The position numbers were made by a program, and so were the translations under genes. A stretch of DNA of 64,000 nt from Bacteroidota bacterium (GTDB lineage: Bacteria > Bacteroidota > Bacteroidia > Chitinophagales > Chitinophagaceae): contig CANHGS010000010.1 in NCBI GenBank assembly GCA_947460595.1, forward strand, positions 1-64,000, in the 5' to 3' direction. The notes under the pieces are model-generated. The model searched no databases, was not told where the DNA came from, and saw nothing but the letters and a program-made list of their open reading frames with translations. Below, piece by piece: positions 31,042 through 41,803 of this stretch (position 1 is its first letter; each line of letters opens with the position of its first letter).

Positions 31042-32949
31042 ATGAAACAAGTAGTGTTCATTCTATCAGCCTTTTTTGCCTTGCAATTGAACGCACAAAC
31101 ACCTTTGAGTCCTGAAACCTTATGGAGTCTAGGAAAAGTGAGTGGTATTGGTATATCTAAAGACAAACAACAAGTGCTTTTCTCAGTAAATTTTCCTGAT
31201 GTAGAAGCCAATAAAGGCAATGTACAAACCTTTAGAATTGGTATTAATGGAGGTAACGCAGAATTGGTCACCAATCCTGATATTTTCTTACCCAATACCA
31301 AAATATCACCAGATGGCAAATGGCTCTTAAGTTCCGATGCAGTAAAAATTAAACCTGTTTATGGAATAGACTTCTACCCTAGTCTCACTAAGTCAAATGT
31401 GCAGATTTATGAATCCTTAAATTATAGACACTGGGACACATGGGAAGACGGAAAATTTGACCATGTTTTTTTAAATAATCTGGTAGATGGAAAACCTGGA
31501 CAGGGATTAGATGTAATGAAAGGCGAACCCTTTGATTGCCCTACCAAACCTTTTGGGGGAGACGATGATTATGTTTGGAATCCCAATGGAAAACAGTTGG
31601 TCTATGTGACCAAGAAGTCTTATGGTACTGCTTATGCTATTAGCACCAATACAGATTTGTATGAGTATGATATAGCATCTGGAACTACAAAGAATTTAAC
31701 AGCGTCAAACAAGGGCTATGATATTGCACCTTCCTATAATGACAAAGCTGAACTGGCCTGGTTACAAATGAAAAGAGATGGGTTTGAAGCGGACAAACAA
31801 GACCTGATTGTATGGGATGGAGTTGCCAAACAAAATTTAACAGCACCCAGAGATGATATTCACGTAGAATCTTTTAAATGGAGTGAAGATGGTAAGAGCC
31901 TTTTCTTTATTGCTCCACAAAAAGGGATGGTGCATTTGTTTCAAGTAAGCTATCCTGGTAAATCCAAGATGCTTCCTGTAATCAAACAATTGACCAAGGG
32001 CGAATTTGAAGTAAATGCCATAGTGGGTCAATCAGGTAATCAATTGGTAATTTCAAAAGTTGATTTTAACCATGCATCTGAATTGTATACCCTTGACCTT
32101 ACCAATGGACAACTCAAACAATTAACGCATGTAAATGACGCTCAGTACAAGCAAATTGCCCAAGTGTCTGCCAAGTATCGCATGGTAACCACAACAGATA
32201 ATCAACAAATGCCTACCTGGGTCATCTATCCTCCTAATTTTGACCCTTCTAAAAAATATCCCACCCTACTTTTCTGTTTGGGTGGTCCACAGGGAACCAT
32301 GCCCCATTATTCCTTTAGATGGAATTTTCAATTAATGGCTTCTCAAGGTTATATTATTGTTGCTCCAGATAGAAGGGGTGTATTTGGCAATGGCACTAAA
32401 TGGACAGAAGGCGTAAGTAAGGACTGGGGGGGACAAGTGATCAATGATTATCTCAGTGCCATTGATGCTGTTTCTAAAGAGACGTATGTAGACAAACAAC
32501 GCCTGGGATGCGTAGGCGCCAGTTTTGGTGGATTTTCAATTTTTGCATTAGAAGCTTTACACGGCAATAGGTTCAAAACCTTTATCTCGCACGATGGTAT
32601 ATTTGACTTTAGAAGCATGTATGGCACCACCGATGAATTATTTTTTGAAAACTTTGAAAAAGGCGGCAACTACTGGGATAAAAATAACGCAGTAGCACAG
32701 CGCAGCTACAAACAATCACCCAGTGAAATGGTGGCTAAATGGAATACGCCCATTATGATTGTTCAAGGTGGAAAAGATTATCGCGTATCCATTGAGCAAA
32801 GCCAACAAGCATTTCAAGCCGCACAACTTAAAGGCATCAAGTCTAAATTTTTGTATTTCCCAGATGAAAACCACTGGGTTCTAAAAGCACAAAATGCTTT
32901 GGTTTGGCACCATGAATTTTATAAATGGTTGGATGAAACTTTGAAATAG
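31042..32949 (+). CDS. S9 family peptidase (prolyl oligopeptidase-type)
   Basis: GCVGASFGGFSIF (GxSxGG), C-terminal GGKDYRVSIEQSQQAF and PDENHWVLKAQN. Confidence 0.92.
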   Translation: MKQVVFILSAFFALQLNAQTPLSPETLWSLGKVSGIGISKDKQQVLFSVNFPDVEANKGNVQTFRIGINGGNAELVTNPDIFLPNTKISPDGKWLLSSDAVKIKPVYGIDFYPSLTKSNVQIYESLNYRHWDTWEDGKFDHVFLNNLVDGKPGQGLDVMKGEPFDCPTKPFGGDDDYVWNPNGKQLVYVTKKSYGTAYAISTNTDLYEYDIASGTTKNLTASNKGYDIAPSYNDKAELAWLQMKRDGFEADKQDLIVWDGVAKQNLTAPRDDIHVESFKWSEDGKSLFFIAPQKGMVHLFQVSYPGKSKMLPVIKQLTKGEFEVNAIVGQSGNQLVISKVDFNHASELYTLDLTNGQLKQLTHVNDAQYKQIAQVSAKYRMVTTTDNQQMPTWVIYPPNFDPSKKYPTLLFCLGGPQGTMPHYSFRWNFQLMASQGYIIVAPDRRGVFGNGTKWTEGVSKDWGGQVINDYLSAIDAVSKETYVDKQRLGCVGASFGGFSIFALEALHGNRFKTFISHDGIFDFRSMYGTTDELFFENFEKGGNYWDKNNAVAQRSYKQSPSEMVAKWNTPIMIVQGGKDYRVSIEQSQQAFQAAQLKGIKSKFLYFPDENHWVLKAQNALVWHHEFYKWLDETLK

Positions 32950-32964
32950 TAGCTTATAAAACCT

Positions 32965-32997
32965 CAAGCGTATCGTGGCAACACGGTACGCTTTTTT
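32965..32997 (+). terminator. Terminator after S9 peptidase
   Basis: AAGCGTATCGTG-GCAA-CACGGTACGCTTTTTT. Confidence 0.8.
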
Positions 32998-33667
32998 ATT
33001 TGTTGTAATTTCTAGCACCAAAAAGCAAACTCCCAATTCTCACCATATTACTTCCATTTTCAATGGCTAGTTGATAGTCTCCACTCATACCCATGGATAA
33101 AACTGCAAAATCAATATTGTCTGTTTTGCGTTTTCCATGAGTTTGGAATAAACCATTTAGATAGGTAAATTCTGGCTGAACAACCAATGGGTCATCACTA
33201 AAAGAAGCCATTCCCATTAATCCTATAATTTTTATATTGGACAAGCTACTAGCCCCTTCCAGTGCGGCATTTAATTCTTCCGCATCCATTCCAAACTTGG
33301 TTTCTTCTTTGGCAATATGCACTTGTAATAAAACGGAGATAACCCTATTATTTTTAGTAGCCTGTTTATTAATTTCTACCAATAATTTAAAACTATCAAC
33401 GCCATGAATCAAGTAAATAAATGGGGCTATGTATTTTACTTTATTGGATTGCAAATGACCTATAAAATGCCATTGAATATCTTTTGCTAAAACGGCTTCT
33501 TTTTCTACTAATTCTTGTACATAATTCTCGCCAAAATCCCTTTGGCCCAAGGCATATAATTCCTGAATATCTTCCTTGGGTTTGGTTTTGCTAACTGCAA
33601 TTAGACTAACCTTACAGGCATCTAGATGGGTCCTAATCTCTTGGTATTTATCAATTGCTACAGGCAT
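32996..33667 (-). CDS. YggS family pyridoxal phosphate homeostasis protein
   Basis: LIAVSKTKPKEDI; FGENYVQELVEK; WHFIGHLQSNKVK; MGMSGDYQLAIENGSNMVRIGSLLFGAR. Confidence 0.94.
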   Translation of the reverse strand: MPVAIDKYQEIRTHLDACKVSLIAVSKTKPKEDIQELYALGQRDFGENYVQELVEKEAVLAKDIQWHFIGHLQSNKVKYIAPFIYLIHGVDSFKLLVEINKQATKNNRVISVLLQVHIAKEETKFGMDAEELNAALEGASSLSNIKIIGLMGMASFSDDPLVVQPEFTYLNGLFQTHGKRKTDNIDFAVLSMGMSGDYQLAIENGSNMVRIGSLLFGARNYNK

Positions 33668-33680
33668 ATTACCTAATGGA

Positions 33681-34853
33681 TTATTTTAAAATAGAGCGGC
33701 TAATCACAATTCTTTGCACTTCACTTGTACCCTCATAAATTTGGGTAATTTTAGCATCGCGCATCAAGCGCTCAACATGATACTCTTTTACAAAACCATA
33801 TCCACCATGAATTTGAACAGCTTCCGTAGTAGTCCACATGGCTGTTTCAGAAGCATACACTTTAGCCATAGAAGAACTTAAGGTATAATCCATTCCATTA
33901 TCCTTTTCCCAAGCAGCTTTTAAGCAAAGTAAACGGGCCGCTTCAATTCTAGTGGCCATATCAGCCAGTTTAAATTGAATGGCTTGGTGGTGCATAATTT
34001 CTTTACCGAATGCCTTACGTTGTTTGCTGTATGCTAACGCCAATTCATAAGCGCCACTGGCAATACCCAATGCCTGAGAAGCTATTCCTATTCTACCACC
34101 TGCCAATGTTTTCATGGCAAATTTGAAACCAAAACCGTCTTCTCCTATCCTATTCTCTTTAGGCACTTTCACATCAGTAAACATAATGGTATGTGTATCA
34201 CTTCCGCGAATACCCAATTTATTTTCTTTGGCAGCAACAGTAACACCTGGCCAGTTTTTTTCTACAATAAACGCATTGATACCACCACTACCTTTGGTTA
34301 CATCTGTTTGTGCAATTACCAAATAAACGGATGCTGAAGAGCCATTGGTTATCCAGTTTTTGGTGCCATTAATCAAGTAATGATCTCCCATGTCTTCTGC
34401 AGTAGTTTGCTGAGAGGTTGCATCGCTTCCAGCTTCGGGTTCACTCAATAAAAAGGCGCCAATATATAATTCACCATCTTTTTTACCTTGAGCAATTGGT
34501 GTTAAGTATTGATTCTTTTGGGCATCATTGCCAAATTTTTCTAATCCCCAACAAACCAAACTATTGTTCACACTCATACAAACGGAAGTACTAGCATCTA
34601 CCTTACTAATTTCTTCCATGGCCAGCACATAACTAATGGTATCCATGCCGCTTCCACCATAATCAGGATTGGTCATCATTCCCATAAATCCCAAATCAGC
34701 TAATTGCATTACCTGTTCTTTGGGAAATTTTTGCAGCTCGTCCCTTTCAATAACACCTGGCTTGCACTGATTCTGTGCAAAATCACGTGCGGCTTTCTGT
34801 ATCATTAAATGCTCTTCCGTCAATTCAAAATGCATGTCATTGGATTTTGGCAA
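33681..34853 (-). CDS. Acyl-CoA dehydrogenase
   Basis: FLLSEPEAGSDA; IHGGYGFVKEYHVERLMRDAKITQIYEGTSEVQRIVIS. Confidence 0.95.
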   Translation of the reverse strand: MPKSNDMHFELTEEHLMIQKAARDFAQNQCKPGVIERDELQKFPKEQVMQLADLGFMGMMTNPDYGGSGMDTISYVLAMEEISKVDASTSVCMSVNNSLVCWGLEKFGNDAQKNQYLTPIAQGKKDGELYIGAFLLSEPEAGSDATSQQTTAEDMGDHYLINGTKNWITNGSSASVYLVIAQTDVTKGSGGINAFIVEKNWPGVTVAAKENKLGIRGSDTHTIMFTDVKVPKENRIGEDGFGFKFAMKTLAGGRIGIASQALGIASGAYELALAYSKQRKAFGKEIMHHQAIQFKLADMATRIEAARLLCLKAAWEKDNGMDYTLSSSMAKVYASETAMWTTTEAVQIHGGYGFVKEYHVERLMRDAKITQIYEGTSEVQRIVISRSILK

Positions 34854-34908
34854 AAATAGGAAAGGTTTGAATACCTAACAAATGTTAGTTAAGTCCTTTT
34901 TTTAATTT

Positions 34909-36042
34909 TTACTTTACCAATTGAATCGTTTTGGCATTTTTTTGGGCTTTAAGCGCTAATTCGGTTGCCAAAAGACAATGTGCTTGAGGCATAGCCGTTT
35001 CGGTTCTGTTGAGTACATCGTCTACCAGTAATTGACCAAATGGCAAGGGTTCTTTATTACAATCTATGTATTTGGTTTCTTTTTGATTCACCAAATACAA
35101 ATGATTACCACCATTATGGCCACTTGCAATATCTACATTCTTTCTAATCTCTATAAAACCTTCCGTTCCTAAAATAGTGAGTCTTCCATCGCCCCAGCTA
35201 GCTAAACCATCAGGAGTAAACCAATCTACCCTAATATATCCCATACCTCCATTACCCCTTAGCATCACGTCTCCAAAGTCTTGAAATTGGGGATACTGAG
35301 GATAATGGGTATTGGCAACCTGAGAAGCTACTACTTCAGCTTCAGTAGTTCCGGTAAAAAACAAGTATTGATCAAACTGATGAGAACCAATATCGGTGAT
35401 AATTCCACCATATCGGGCTTTATCAAAAAACCATTCAGGTCTAGATTTAATGCTCATTCTATGCGGTCCCAAACCAATGGTCTGAATCACATTGCCAATT
35501 GCCCCAGCTTTAACCAATTCCCCAGCTTTTACAGTAGCCCTGTTTTCAAAGCGCTCACTATACATGATCGAATAAATTCTGTTTGTAGCTTTTTGTACTT
35601 TTCTAACCTGTGCCAATTGGTCCAATGTGATAATGCCAGGTTTGTCTACCAAATAGTCTTTCCCATGTTGCATCACCCGAACACCCAATGGGGCACGCTC
35701 ATCAGGAATCCCAGAACTCAAGATTAATTGAATACTATTATCTTCTAAAACTTCCTGTTCAGACCTCGCCAATTTTGCTTCAGGAAATTGTTTCATAAAA
35801 GCGGCAACCAATTCAGGTTCTTTGGCATAGATCCAAACCAATTCACCCCCACCCCTTTTCACTGCTTCTGTCATGCCATAGATATGGTTATGATTGATAT
35901 TAATGACACCAAACCTAATTCTGGTAGCTGCTTTTAAAGTAGAACTATTGGCCTTGGCTTGAATGCCCGTTAGCAAAGCAATACCAGATGCAGCGGCACT
36001 GGTTTTTAAAAAATCTCTTCTATTTGAGACCCCTTGTTTCAT
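34909..36042 (-). CDS. Gfo/Idh/MocA family oxidoreductase with Tat-like signal
   Basis: NRRDFLKTSAAASGIALL; KDYLVDKPGIITLDQL; TDIGSHQFDQYLFF. Confidence 0.9.
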   Translation of the reverse strand: MKQGVSNRRDFLKTSAAASGIALLTGIQAKANSSTLKAATRIRFGVININHNHIYGMTEAVKRGGGELVWIYAKEPELVAAFMKQFPEAKLARSEQEVLEDNSIQLILSSGIPDERAPLGVRVMQHGKDYLVDKPGIITLDQLAQVRKVQKATNRIYSIMYSERFENRATVKAGELVKAGAIGNVIQTIGLGPHRMSIKSRPEWFFDKARYGGIITDIGSHQFDQYLFFTGTTEAEVVASQVANTHYPQYPQFQDFGDVMLRGNGGMGYIRVDWFTPDGLASWGDGRLTILGTEGFIEIRKNVDIASGHNGGNHLYLVNQKETKYIDCNKEPLPFGQLLVDDVLNRTETAMPQAHCLLATELALKAQKNAKTIQLVK

Positions 36043-36216
36043 ATTTAATCAATTTATTTATACCAATGTAAAACAAAAAGAATTGTCTTTTCATTCCTTG
36101 ATTAAAAGATTCCTATATCGATTTCGTATTTATGTCTAGTTATGAAAATATGTTAAACTTTTACAAAGACCAAAGGTTATACTTTTAACTTTCGTCAGAT
36201 AGGAAAACCCATAAAT

Positions 36217-36975
36217 ATGAAAATCATTAAATTAAGTATTTTATCCCTAGCAGTCTTATTAATCAGCTTTGCCTGCAAGAAATCAGCAACGGGTACAACT
36301 ACAAGCACAGGAACTACCATTGTTCCTGATGTTTATAAAAAGATCTATGGTGCTACCAGTATCAGCTCCGATGGCACTTATCTTACCATTAAAACCACTG
36401 GCACACCTGACCACAAGTCTATCTATTACGCCACCAGCAATGCTTTATATGAAAATTTCTCAGGTACCACTTTTGGTGGTAGAACATTTATGAAAAATCC
36501 CAATAGCATTGCGTCACAAACTTTGACATTTAAAATTCCTTTAAACCCTGCTGTTTCAAGTACGCATGCTAATACACCATTGGGGCCTATTGGCATTTCA
36601 ATAAATGGAGTACCTTTTTTCAACCAATATGCTGGTCCAAATATCCCATTAACCAATGAAGCCAATAGCTTTGACCAGTATTATGGACATCCTCAACAAA
36701 GTGGTCAATACCATTATCATGTAGAACCAATTTATTTGACAACTGTAAAAGTTACCAAGTCTTCTCTTTTAGGATTCTTACTAGATGGTTTTCCAGTATA
36801 TGGTCCTATGGAAAATGGCGCTTCAGTAACCAATGCCATGTTAGATGCATATCATGGACATACAACTGTAACAACTGATTATCCAAATGGCATTTATCAT
36901 TACCATATTACAGATGCAGATCCCTATATCAATGGATCTGGATTTTATGGTACGGCTGGAACTGTAACTCAATAA
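36217..36975 (+). CDS. YHYH domain-containing lipoprotein
   Basis: Lipobox SFACKK; GQYHYHVEPIYL, GFLLDGFPVYGPMENG, NGIYHYHITDADPYI. Confidence 0.85.
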   Translation: MKIIKLSILSLAVLLISFACKKSATGTTTSTGTTIVPDVYKKIYGATSISSDGTYLTIKTTGTPDHKSIYYATSNALYENFSGTTFGGRTFMKNPNSIASQTLTFKIPLNPAVSSTHANTPLGPIGISINGVPFFNQYAGPNIPLTNEANSFDQYYGHPQQSGQYHYHVEPIYLTTVKVTKSSLLGFLLDGFPVYGPMENGASVTNAMLDAYHGHTTVTTDYPNGIYHYHITDADPYINGSGFYGTAGTVTQ

Positions 36976-36976
36976 A

Positions 36977-37567
36977 ATGAAACTAAAGTCTGTATTTTTC
37001 TATTGTTGTATCACAATGGTAATGGCTTGCAATGATCAAAAGACCCAAGCCCATGCAATTGAGGCACATCAAATTCCTAATAAGTACTTAGCACTAGAAG
37101 ATAATTCAACTATTTGGCGGCAAGACAGTTTATTCTATCAAGGCAAACCCTTTTCCGGAAAGGCATATAGTTTATTTGGCAATGGCGATACGGCTGTTTA
37201 CAAGGAATTTTGGAATGGACTACAAGAAGGCATTACCAAAAGATGGCACCCAAACAAACAATTAGCAGAAGATCGTTTCTATATTGTTGGAAAAAAAGAA
37301 GGCAGACATAGGGCTTGGTGGCCAGATGGTAAACTTCAATTTGAGTTTCAAGTTCATGAAGATGCTTATGAAGGAGAATTGAAAGAATGGAATAACAAGG
37401 GATTACTAATCAAACAATTCCACTATCAAAAAGGTCAAGAAGTTGGTAACCAACGGCTTTGGTGGGACGATAGTACTGTTAGGGCCAACTATGAAATCAG
37501 AGATGGAAAAAAATATGGATTAATAGGTATTAAACTTTGTAAGAACCCTTATGATTCAGTCAAATAA
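36977..37567 (+). CDS. MORN/YwqK-like repeat lipoprotein
   Basis: Lipobox MVMACN; repeated xGxxxG(R/L)xxxWxxxGKLxxExxF-type units. Confidence 0.75.
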   Translation: MKLKSVFFYCCITMVMACNDQKTQAHAIEAHQIPNKYLALEDNSTIWRQDSLFYQGKPFSGKAYSLFGNGDTAVYKEFWNGLQEGITKRWHPNKQLAEDRFYIVGKKEGRHRAWWPDGKLQFEFQVHEDAYEGELKEWNNKGLLIKQFHYQKGQEVGNQRLWWDDSTVRANYEIRDGKKYGLIGIKLCKNPYDSVK

Positions 37568-38204
37568 AAACATACCATACCTTCTAATATTGCTATTGGT
37601 AATTGGTTGCCAACCTGCTAAAGAACCACTTGGCTTACCCTTTATCTCTAAGCCAGACTTTACCCCAGAGTGGATTGCAAAAACAGATCCCAGATATGAT
37701 AGTATTCATCAAATTCCAAGTTTTAGATTTCAAGACCAAGACGGCCAGTTTATCACTGAGCAAACGGTTTCAGGAAAAATATATGTTGCCAATTTTATCT
37801 TCACTAGCTGTGGTAGTATCTGCCCAAGGATGACAGAGAATATGGCCATTGTTCAAAAAAAATACCTTCAAGACAAAGAGGTTTTAATCTTGTCACATTC
37901 TGTTATGCCTGATAGAGACAGTGTTCCTGTTTTAAAAAATTATGCCAATTTAAAAGGGATTGTTTCAGGCAAATGGTTCTTACTAACTGGCAATATTGAC
38001 AGTATTTATAAAATGGCTAAAAAAGAATACTATGCAGGTGAAAGGATTGGTTATTATGGCAATCAAAAAGACTTTCTACACACAGAAAACTGCATGCTCC
38101 TAGACAAGCATAGAAGAATTAGAGGCATTTATAATGGCACTTTACCCTTAGAGATGGAAAGGATAATAGAAGATATAGAAATTTTAAAAAAAGAAACCGA
38201 CTAG
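37551..38204 (+). CDS. SCO1/SenC family lipoprotein
   Basis: Lipobox VIGC; FTSCGSICPRMTENM (CxxxC); LHTENCMLLDKHRRIRGIYNG. Confidence 0.88.
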   Translation: MIQSNKNIPYLLILLLVIGCQPAKEPLGLPFISKPDFTPEWIAKTDPRYDSIHQIPSFRFQDQDGQFITEQTVSGKIYVANFIFTSCGSICPRMTENMAIVQKKYLQDKEVLILSHSVMPDRDSVPVLKNYANLKGIVSGKWFLLTGNIDSIYKMAKKEYYAGERIGYYGNQKDFLHTENCMLLDKHRRIRGIYNGTLPLEMERIIEDIEILKKETD

Positions 38205-39049
38205 AGGTATTTCTTCTGAAGGTTAAATAATACCAGAGAATCCATGGCATTCAACTTTTTGGTGGTGTCTTGTAAAAAATGTCTTTTAAATGATTGAATG
38301 GCAGCCCTGTTGTCTTTTACATCATAACCAATAATCCTTAGTGCAATAATGGGATTAAATCCTGTTGGCACCGTATCTAAATTACTATCGTACCACAACC
38401 CAAAACCTTTATCCGACAAAGTTTTCCAAGGGAATCTAAAATTGGGATCATTTTTTCTAGTGGGTGCTATATCTCCGTGGCCAATAAAATTAGCCGTAGG
38501 AATGCCATAATTCATTTTCAATTTACCAAGTAAGCTAATCAGACTATTGATTTGTAAACTATCAAAAGGTTCAAACCCATTATTGTCTAATTCAATGCCA
38601 ATTGATGCAGAATTAATATCAACCATATTACCCCATTTGGCAATGCCCCCATGCCAAGCGCGCATATAATCATTCAACATATGGTGGATGGTTCCATCCT
38701 TACAAATCACATAGTGTGCACTCACTGAAGACTTAGTCATGGTGAATGTTTTCAAGGTTTGTTCACAGGCATTTTGTGCGGTATGATGGATAATCACAAA
38801 ATTTGGCTTTCGCAAATTAAAATTAGTAGTTCCTACCCAGTAAGTTGCCTGTTTAATTGAATCCGTATTCCATTGATTTTCTGGTAAAGTACTAATAGTC
38901 TTTGCAAGCGCCCTGGATTGCTTTTTATAGGCTTTATTGGTGGTAGCGTAGGGATTGCGAGAACAAGACCATATACCAAAAATCAAGAAGAGGAATACTC
39001 CAAATATAAAGACAGGTTTCATAGAGAAAAATAAAAATGCCGGTACCAA
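38201..39049 (-). CDS. N-acetylmuramoyl-L-alanine amidase (AmpD/amidase_2-like)
   Basis: FVIIHHTAQNACEQTLKTF; SVSAHYVICKDGTI; FIGHGDIAPTRKNDPNFRFPW. Confidence 0.9.
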   Translation of the reverse strand: MVPAFLFFSMKPVFIFGVFLFLIFGIWSCSRNPYATTNKAYKKQSRALAKTISTLPENQWNTDSIKQATYWVGTTNFNLRKPNFVIIHHTAQNACEQTLKTFTMTKSSVSAHYVICKDGTIHHMLNDYMRAWHGGIAKWGNMVDINSASIGIELDNNGFEPFDSLQINSLISLLGKLKMNYGIPTANFIGHGDIAPTRKNDPNFRFPWKTLSDKGFGLWYDSNLDTVPTGFNPIIALRIIGYDVKDNRAAIQSFKRHFLQDTTKKLNAMDSLVLFNLQKKYL

Positions 39050-39073
39050 TAGGCATCGGCATTAGTGTTAGAT

Positions 39074-41059
39074 TTAATTAGCTTTCCAAGTATTGTTAGC
39101 AGAATTCATATCAGGGAAATTGTGATCAGGATCAATCACTACTTTCTGAATGGTTTCTGTGGTATTCAATTTCACCTTCCAACTAGTATTGTTCTGCCAA
39201 ATTTCTACAGGTAGTTTTTTCCTTTCAGTTTTACCTGAGGCTGTAGTATACTCTATAATCACCGGCATTGCTAATTGGTCAAGGTTATCAATGGTCACCA
39301 ATGCACCATTTTTAGCGTCATTGTTGATATAATCAACTTTACTTACAGCTTGGTCTAATTTATAGTTCTCCAAGAACATTCCTTTCCAGAACCAAGACAG
39401 GTCTTCTCCTGCCCCATTCTCCATACTTCTAAAGAAGTCCCAAGGTGTAGGATGTTTTAATTTCCAATCGTGGATATACTTTTTAAAAGCATAATCAAAT
39501 CGGTCTTCACCTAAGATTTGTGTACGCAATAAGGTTAAAGCATAACCAGGTTTCATATATAGTTCAATACCAATATTTCTCTCCTGCAAAACATCCGGCG
39601 TATTCATCATAGTTTCTGAAGTAGGTCCAAACAAGAAACGAGCATACTGGTGCCAATCCGTTTTTCCTGCTTTATATTCACCCTTATTAAAATCATCTCC
39701 TGCAAGTGAATTGATAAATGTATTAAAACCTTCATCCATCCAACCATATTTACGCTCATTACTACCCACAATCATAGGGAACCAAGTATGTCCAAACTCG
39801 TGGTCAGTAACACCAAATAAACCTTCTGTTTTTGCGGTAGACCCACAGAAAACAATCCCCGGATATTCCATGCCCCCAATATTACTGGCAACATTTGAAG
39901 CTACAGGATAAGGGAATTCAAACCATCTTTTGCTATAGTTTTCAATACTTCCTTTGGTATATTCAGTAGCTCTACCCCATGCTTTTAAGCCATCCGATTC
40001 TTCAGGATAAACACTGGTAGCCATACATTTCTTACCACTGGGTAGGTTAATCTTGGCTGCATCCCAAATAAAACTTTTTGAGCTAGCCCAAGCAAAATCC
40101 CTTGCACTGCTCAAAGCATACTTCCAGGTGCAAGTAGCCTTAGTTGGTCTTGATGCTGGATCCAACACTTCTGCAGCACTGCGAATGATAATAGTACTAT
40201 CACTGGTTTTGGCTTGATTAAATCTTTTTAATTGAGTAGCGGTTAAAACTTCTTGTGGATTTAACAATTCACCAGAGGCTACCACAATATGTGAAGCAGG
40301 CACTGTTAAACTCACTTCAAAATCGCCATACTCTAAGTAAAATTCACTGGCGCCTAAATAAGGAAGGGTATTCCAACCTTGCACGTCATCAAACACACAG
40401 AGTCTGGGATACCACTGCGCAACCGCATAGATATTACCATTTTTTGTTTTTAGAATTCCTGTTCTATCCGATCCATATTCAGGAATTACATAATTGTAAT
40501 CAATTTTAATGGAAACAGCACCAGACTTAGCAGCCAATGCTTTATTCAATCGCAATTGCATTCTAGTGTCATTGATTAGATAGGGTACTTTCTCTGATTT
40601 GCCTGCAACAATCAACGCAACATTGGTCACTTGATAACCTCCGCTAAAGGTACTTTTTGCATCACCATATCGGCTTCTGCCCGTTGCCGGCATTTTAGCT
40701 TGTCCCCTAGATTCCAAATTATATAGGTTCTGGTCCATTTGCAACCAGATATAGGGCAATTCAATGGGACTATTATTTTTATAGCTAATGGTTACGGAAC
40801 CCGATACTTTATTGCTAGCATCATCCAAGGTTGCTGCAATTTTATAGTCTGCCTTATTTTGCCAATAGGCATGTCCAGGTTCTCCCGTTGCCGTTCTGTA
40901 TTCATTCCCTGCCGATGGATAAAACAAAGGGCCAAACAAATCATGTTGGTCATATTTTGACCTTGTTTCAGTTGCAGCCGTAGGACTAGCCGTTTGAGCG
41001 GTTCCTTGTAAAAGACCGGTTAATAAAATTCCGGTAAACAATAAGCGATTTTTAAGCAT
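39074..41059 (-). CDS. M1 family metallopeptidase (secreted)
   Basis: [31 protein letters not shown]. Confidence 0.92.
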   Translation of the reverse strand: MLKNRLLFTGILLTGLLQGTAQTASPTAATETRSKYDQHDLFGPLFYPSAGNEYRTATGEPGHAYWQNKADYKIAATLDDASNKVSGSVTISYKNNSPIELPYIWLQMDQNLYNLESRGQAKMPATGRSRYGDAKSTFSGGYQVTNVALIVAGKSEKVPYLINDTRMQLRLNKALAAKSGAVSIKIDYNYVIPEYGSDRTGILKTKNGNIYAVAQWYPRLCVFDDVQGWNTLPYLGASEFYLEYGDFEVSLTVPASHIVVASGELLNPQEVLTATQLKRFNQAKTSDSTIIIRSAAEVLDPASRPTKATCTWKYALSSARDFAWASSKSFIWDAAKINLPSGKKCMATSVYPEESDGLKAWGRATEYTKGSIENYSKRWFEFPYPVASNVASNIGGMEYPGIVFCGSTAKTEGLFGVTDHEFGHTWFPMIVGSNERKYGWMDEGFNTFINSLAGDDFNKGEYKAGKTDWHQYARFLFGPTSETMMNTPDVLQERNIGIELYMKPGYALTLLRTQILGEDRFDYAFKKYIHDWKLKHPTPWDFFRSMENGAGEDLSWFWKGMFLENYKLDQAVSKVDYINNDAKNGALVTIDNLDQLAMPVIIEYTTASGKTERKKLPVEIWQNNTSWKVKLNTTETIQKVVIDPDHNFPDMNSANNTWKAN

Positions 41060-41145
41060 AGTTCAATTACATTTATGGTGGAAGAACAGGACTAAAGTAA
41101 TGAAAATCATAGTCCCTGAAAAGATAAATTGATAAAAGGAATCAG

Positions 41146-41760
41146 ATGTCATTATTATTGAACAGAAACAGTTTTGGAAACCCGGCCAATTCGGGCAAAC
41201 TCATGAGCAGAGAAGCCGCAATATCTTTGTTCCAGGAATGGGTATTAAATCCCAAATTGCAGGTACATATGTTACAGGTTGCACACTTGATGCATTGCTG
41301 GGCAAAAGAGAAAGAAGGTCTGGATGAACAGGGTATTTGGAAATGGGAACAAGCAGGTTTGTTGCACGATGCCGATTGGGATCAATGGCCAGATCAACAC
41401 TGTAAAAAAATCATTGAGCACTTAGAATCTTTAGAAATTGACCCAGAAGTCATTCACGCCATTGCATCACATGGACCTGCTCATTTTGGGGTTGAGCCGG
41501 AAAATAGTATGGACAAAATGCTGTTTGCTTTTGACGAATTATCAGGATTAATTCATGCGTATTCTATTCTCAGACCAGGTGGTTATGAAGGAATGGATGT
41601 AAAAGGCGTTAAAAAAAGACTCAAAGAAAAATCTTTTGCAGCAAATGTATCTAGAGAAGAAATCCAAGACGCAGCTAATAGAGCAGGTATTTTATTAGAA
41701 GATTTGATTGCTTTCATTATTCCAAGGCAAGCTGCCGTTACAAGTACTGATTCAATATAA
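41146..41760 (+). CDS. HD domain-containing protein
   Basis: HMLQVAHLMHCWA ... AGLLHDADWDQWP ... VIHAIASHG; an internal start at 41203 is possible. Confidence 0.8.
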   Translation: MSLLLNRNSFGNPANSGKLMSREAAISLFQEWVLNPKLQVHMLQVAHLMHCWAKEKEGLDEQGIWKWEQAGLLHDADWDQWPDQHCKKIIEHLESLEIDPEVIHAIASHGPAHFGVEPENSMDKMLFAFDELSGLIHAYSILRPGGYEGMDVKGVKKRLKEKSFAANVSREEIQDAANRAGILLEDLIAFIIPRQAAVTSTDSI

Positions 41761-41803
41761 TTATAACCAACTAATTCTAACATTATAACAAGCATACATC
41801 AAC

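Noticed and set aside
30906-31319. 137-aa - strand ORF across the M20/S9 gene junction
   Set aside because: Overlaps two confident genes on the other strand.
35281-35727. 148-aa + strand ORF
   Set aside because: Antisense to the Gfo/Idh/MocA oxidoreductase, with no recognisable motif.
36977-37567. Antitoxin function for the YwqK-like protein
   Set aside because: YwqK/MORN proteins are often auto-named toxin-antitoxin antitoxins. This one has a lipoprotein signal and sits with YHYH and SCO genes, with no toxin gene adjacent.
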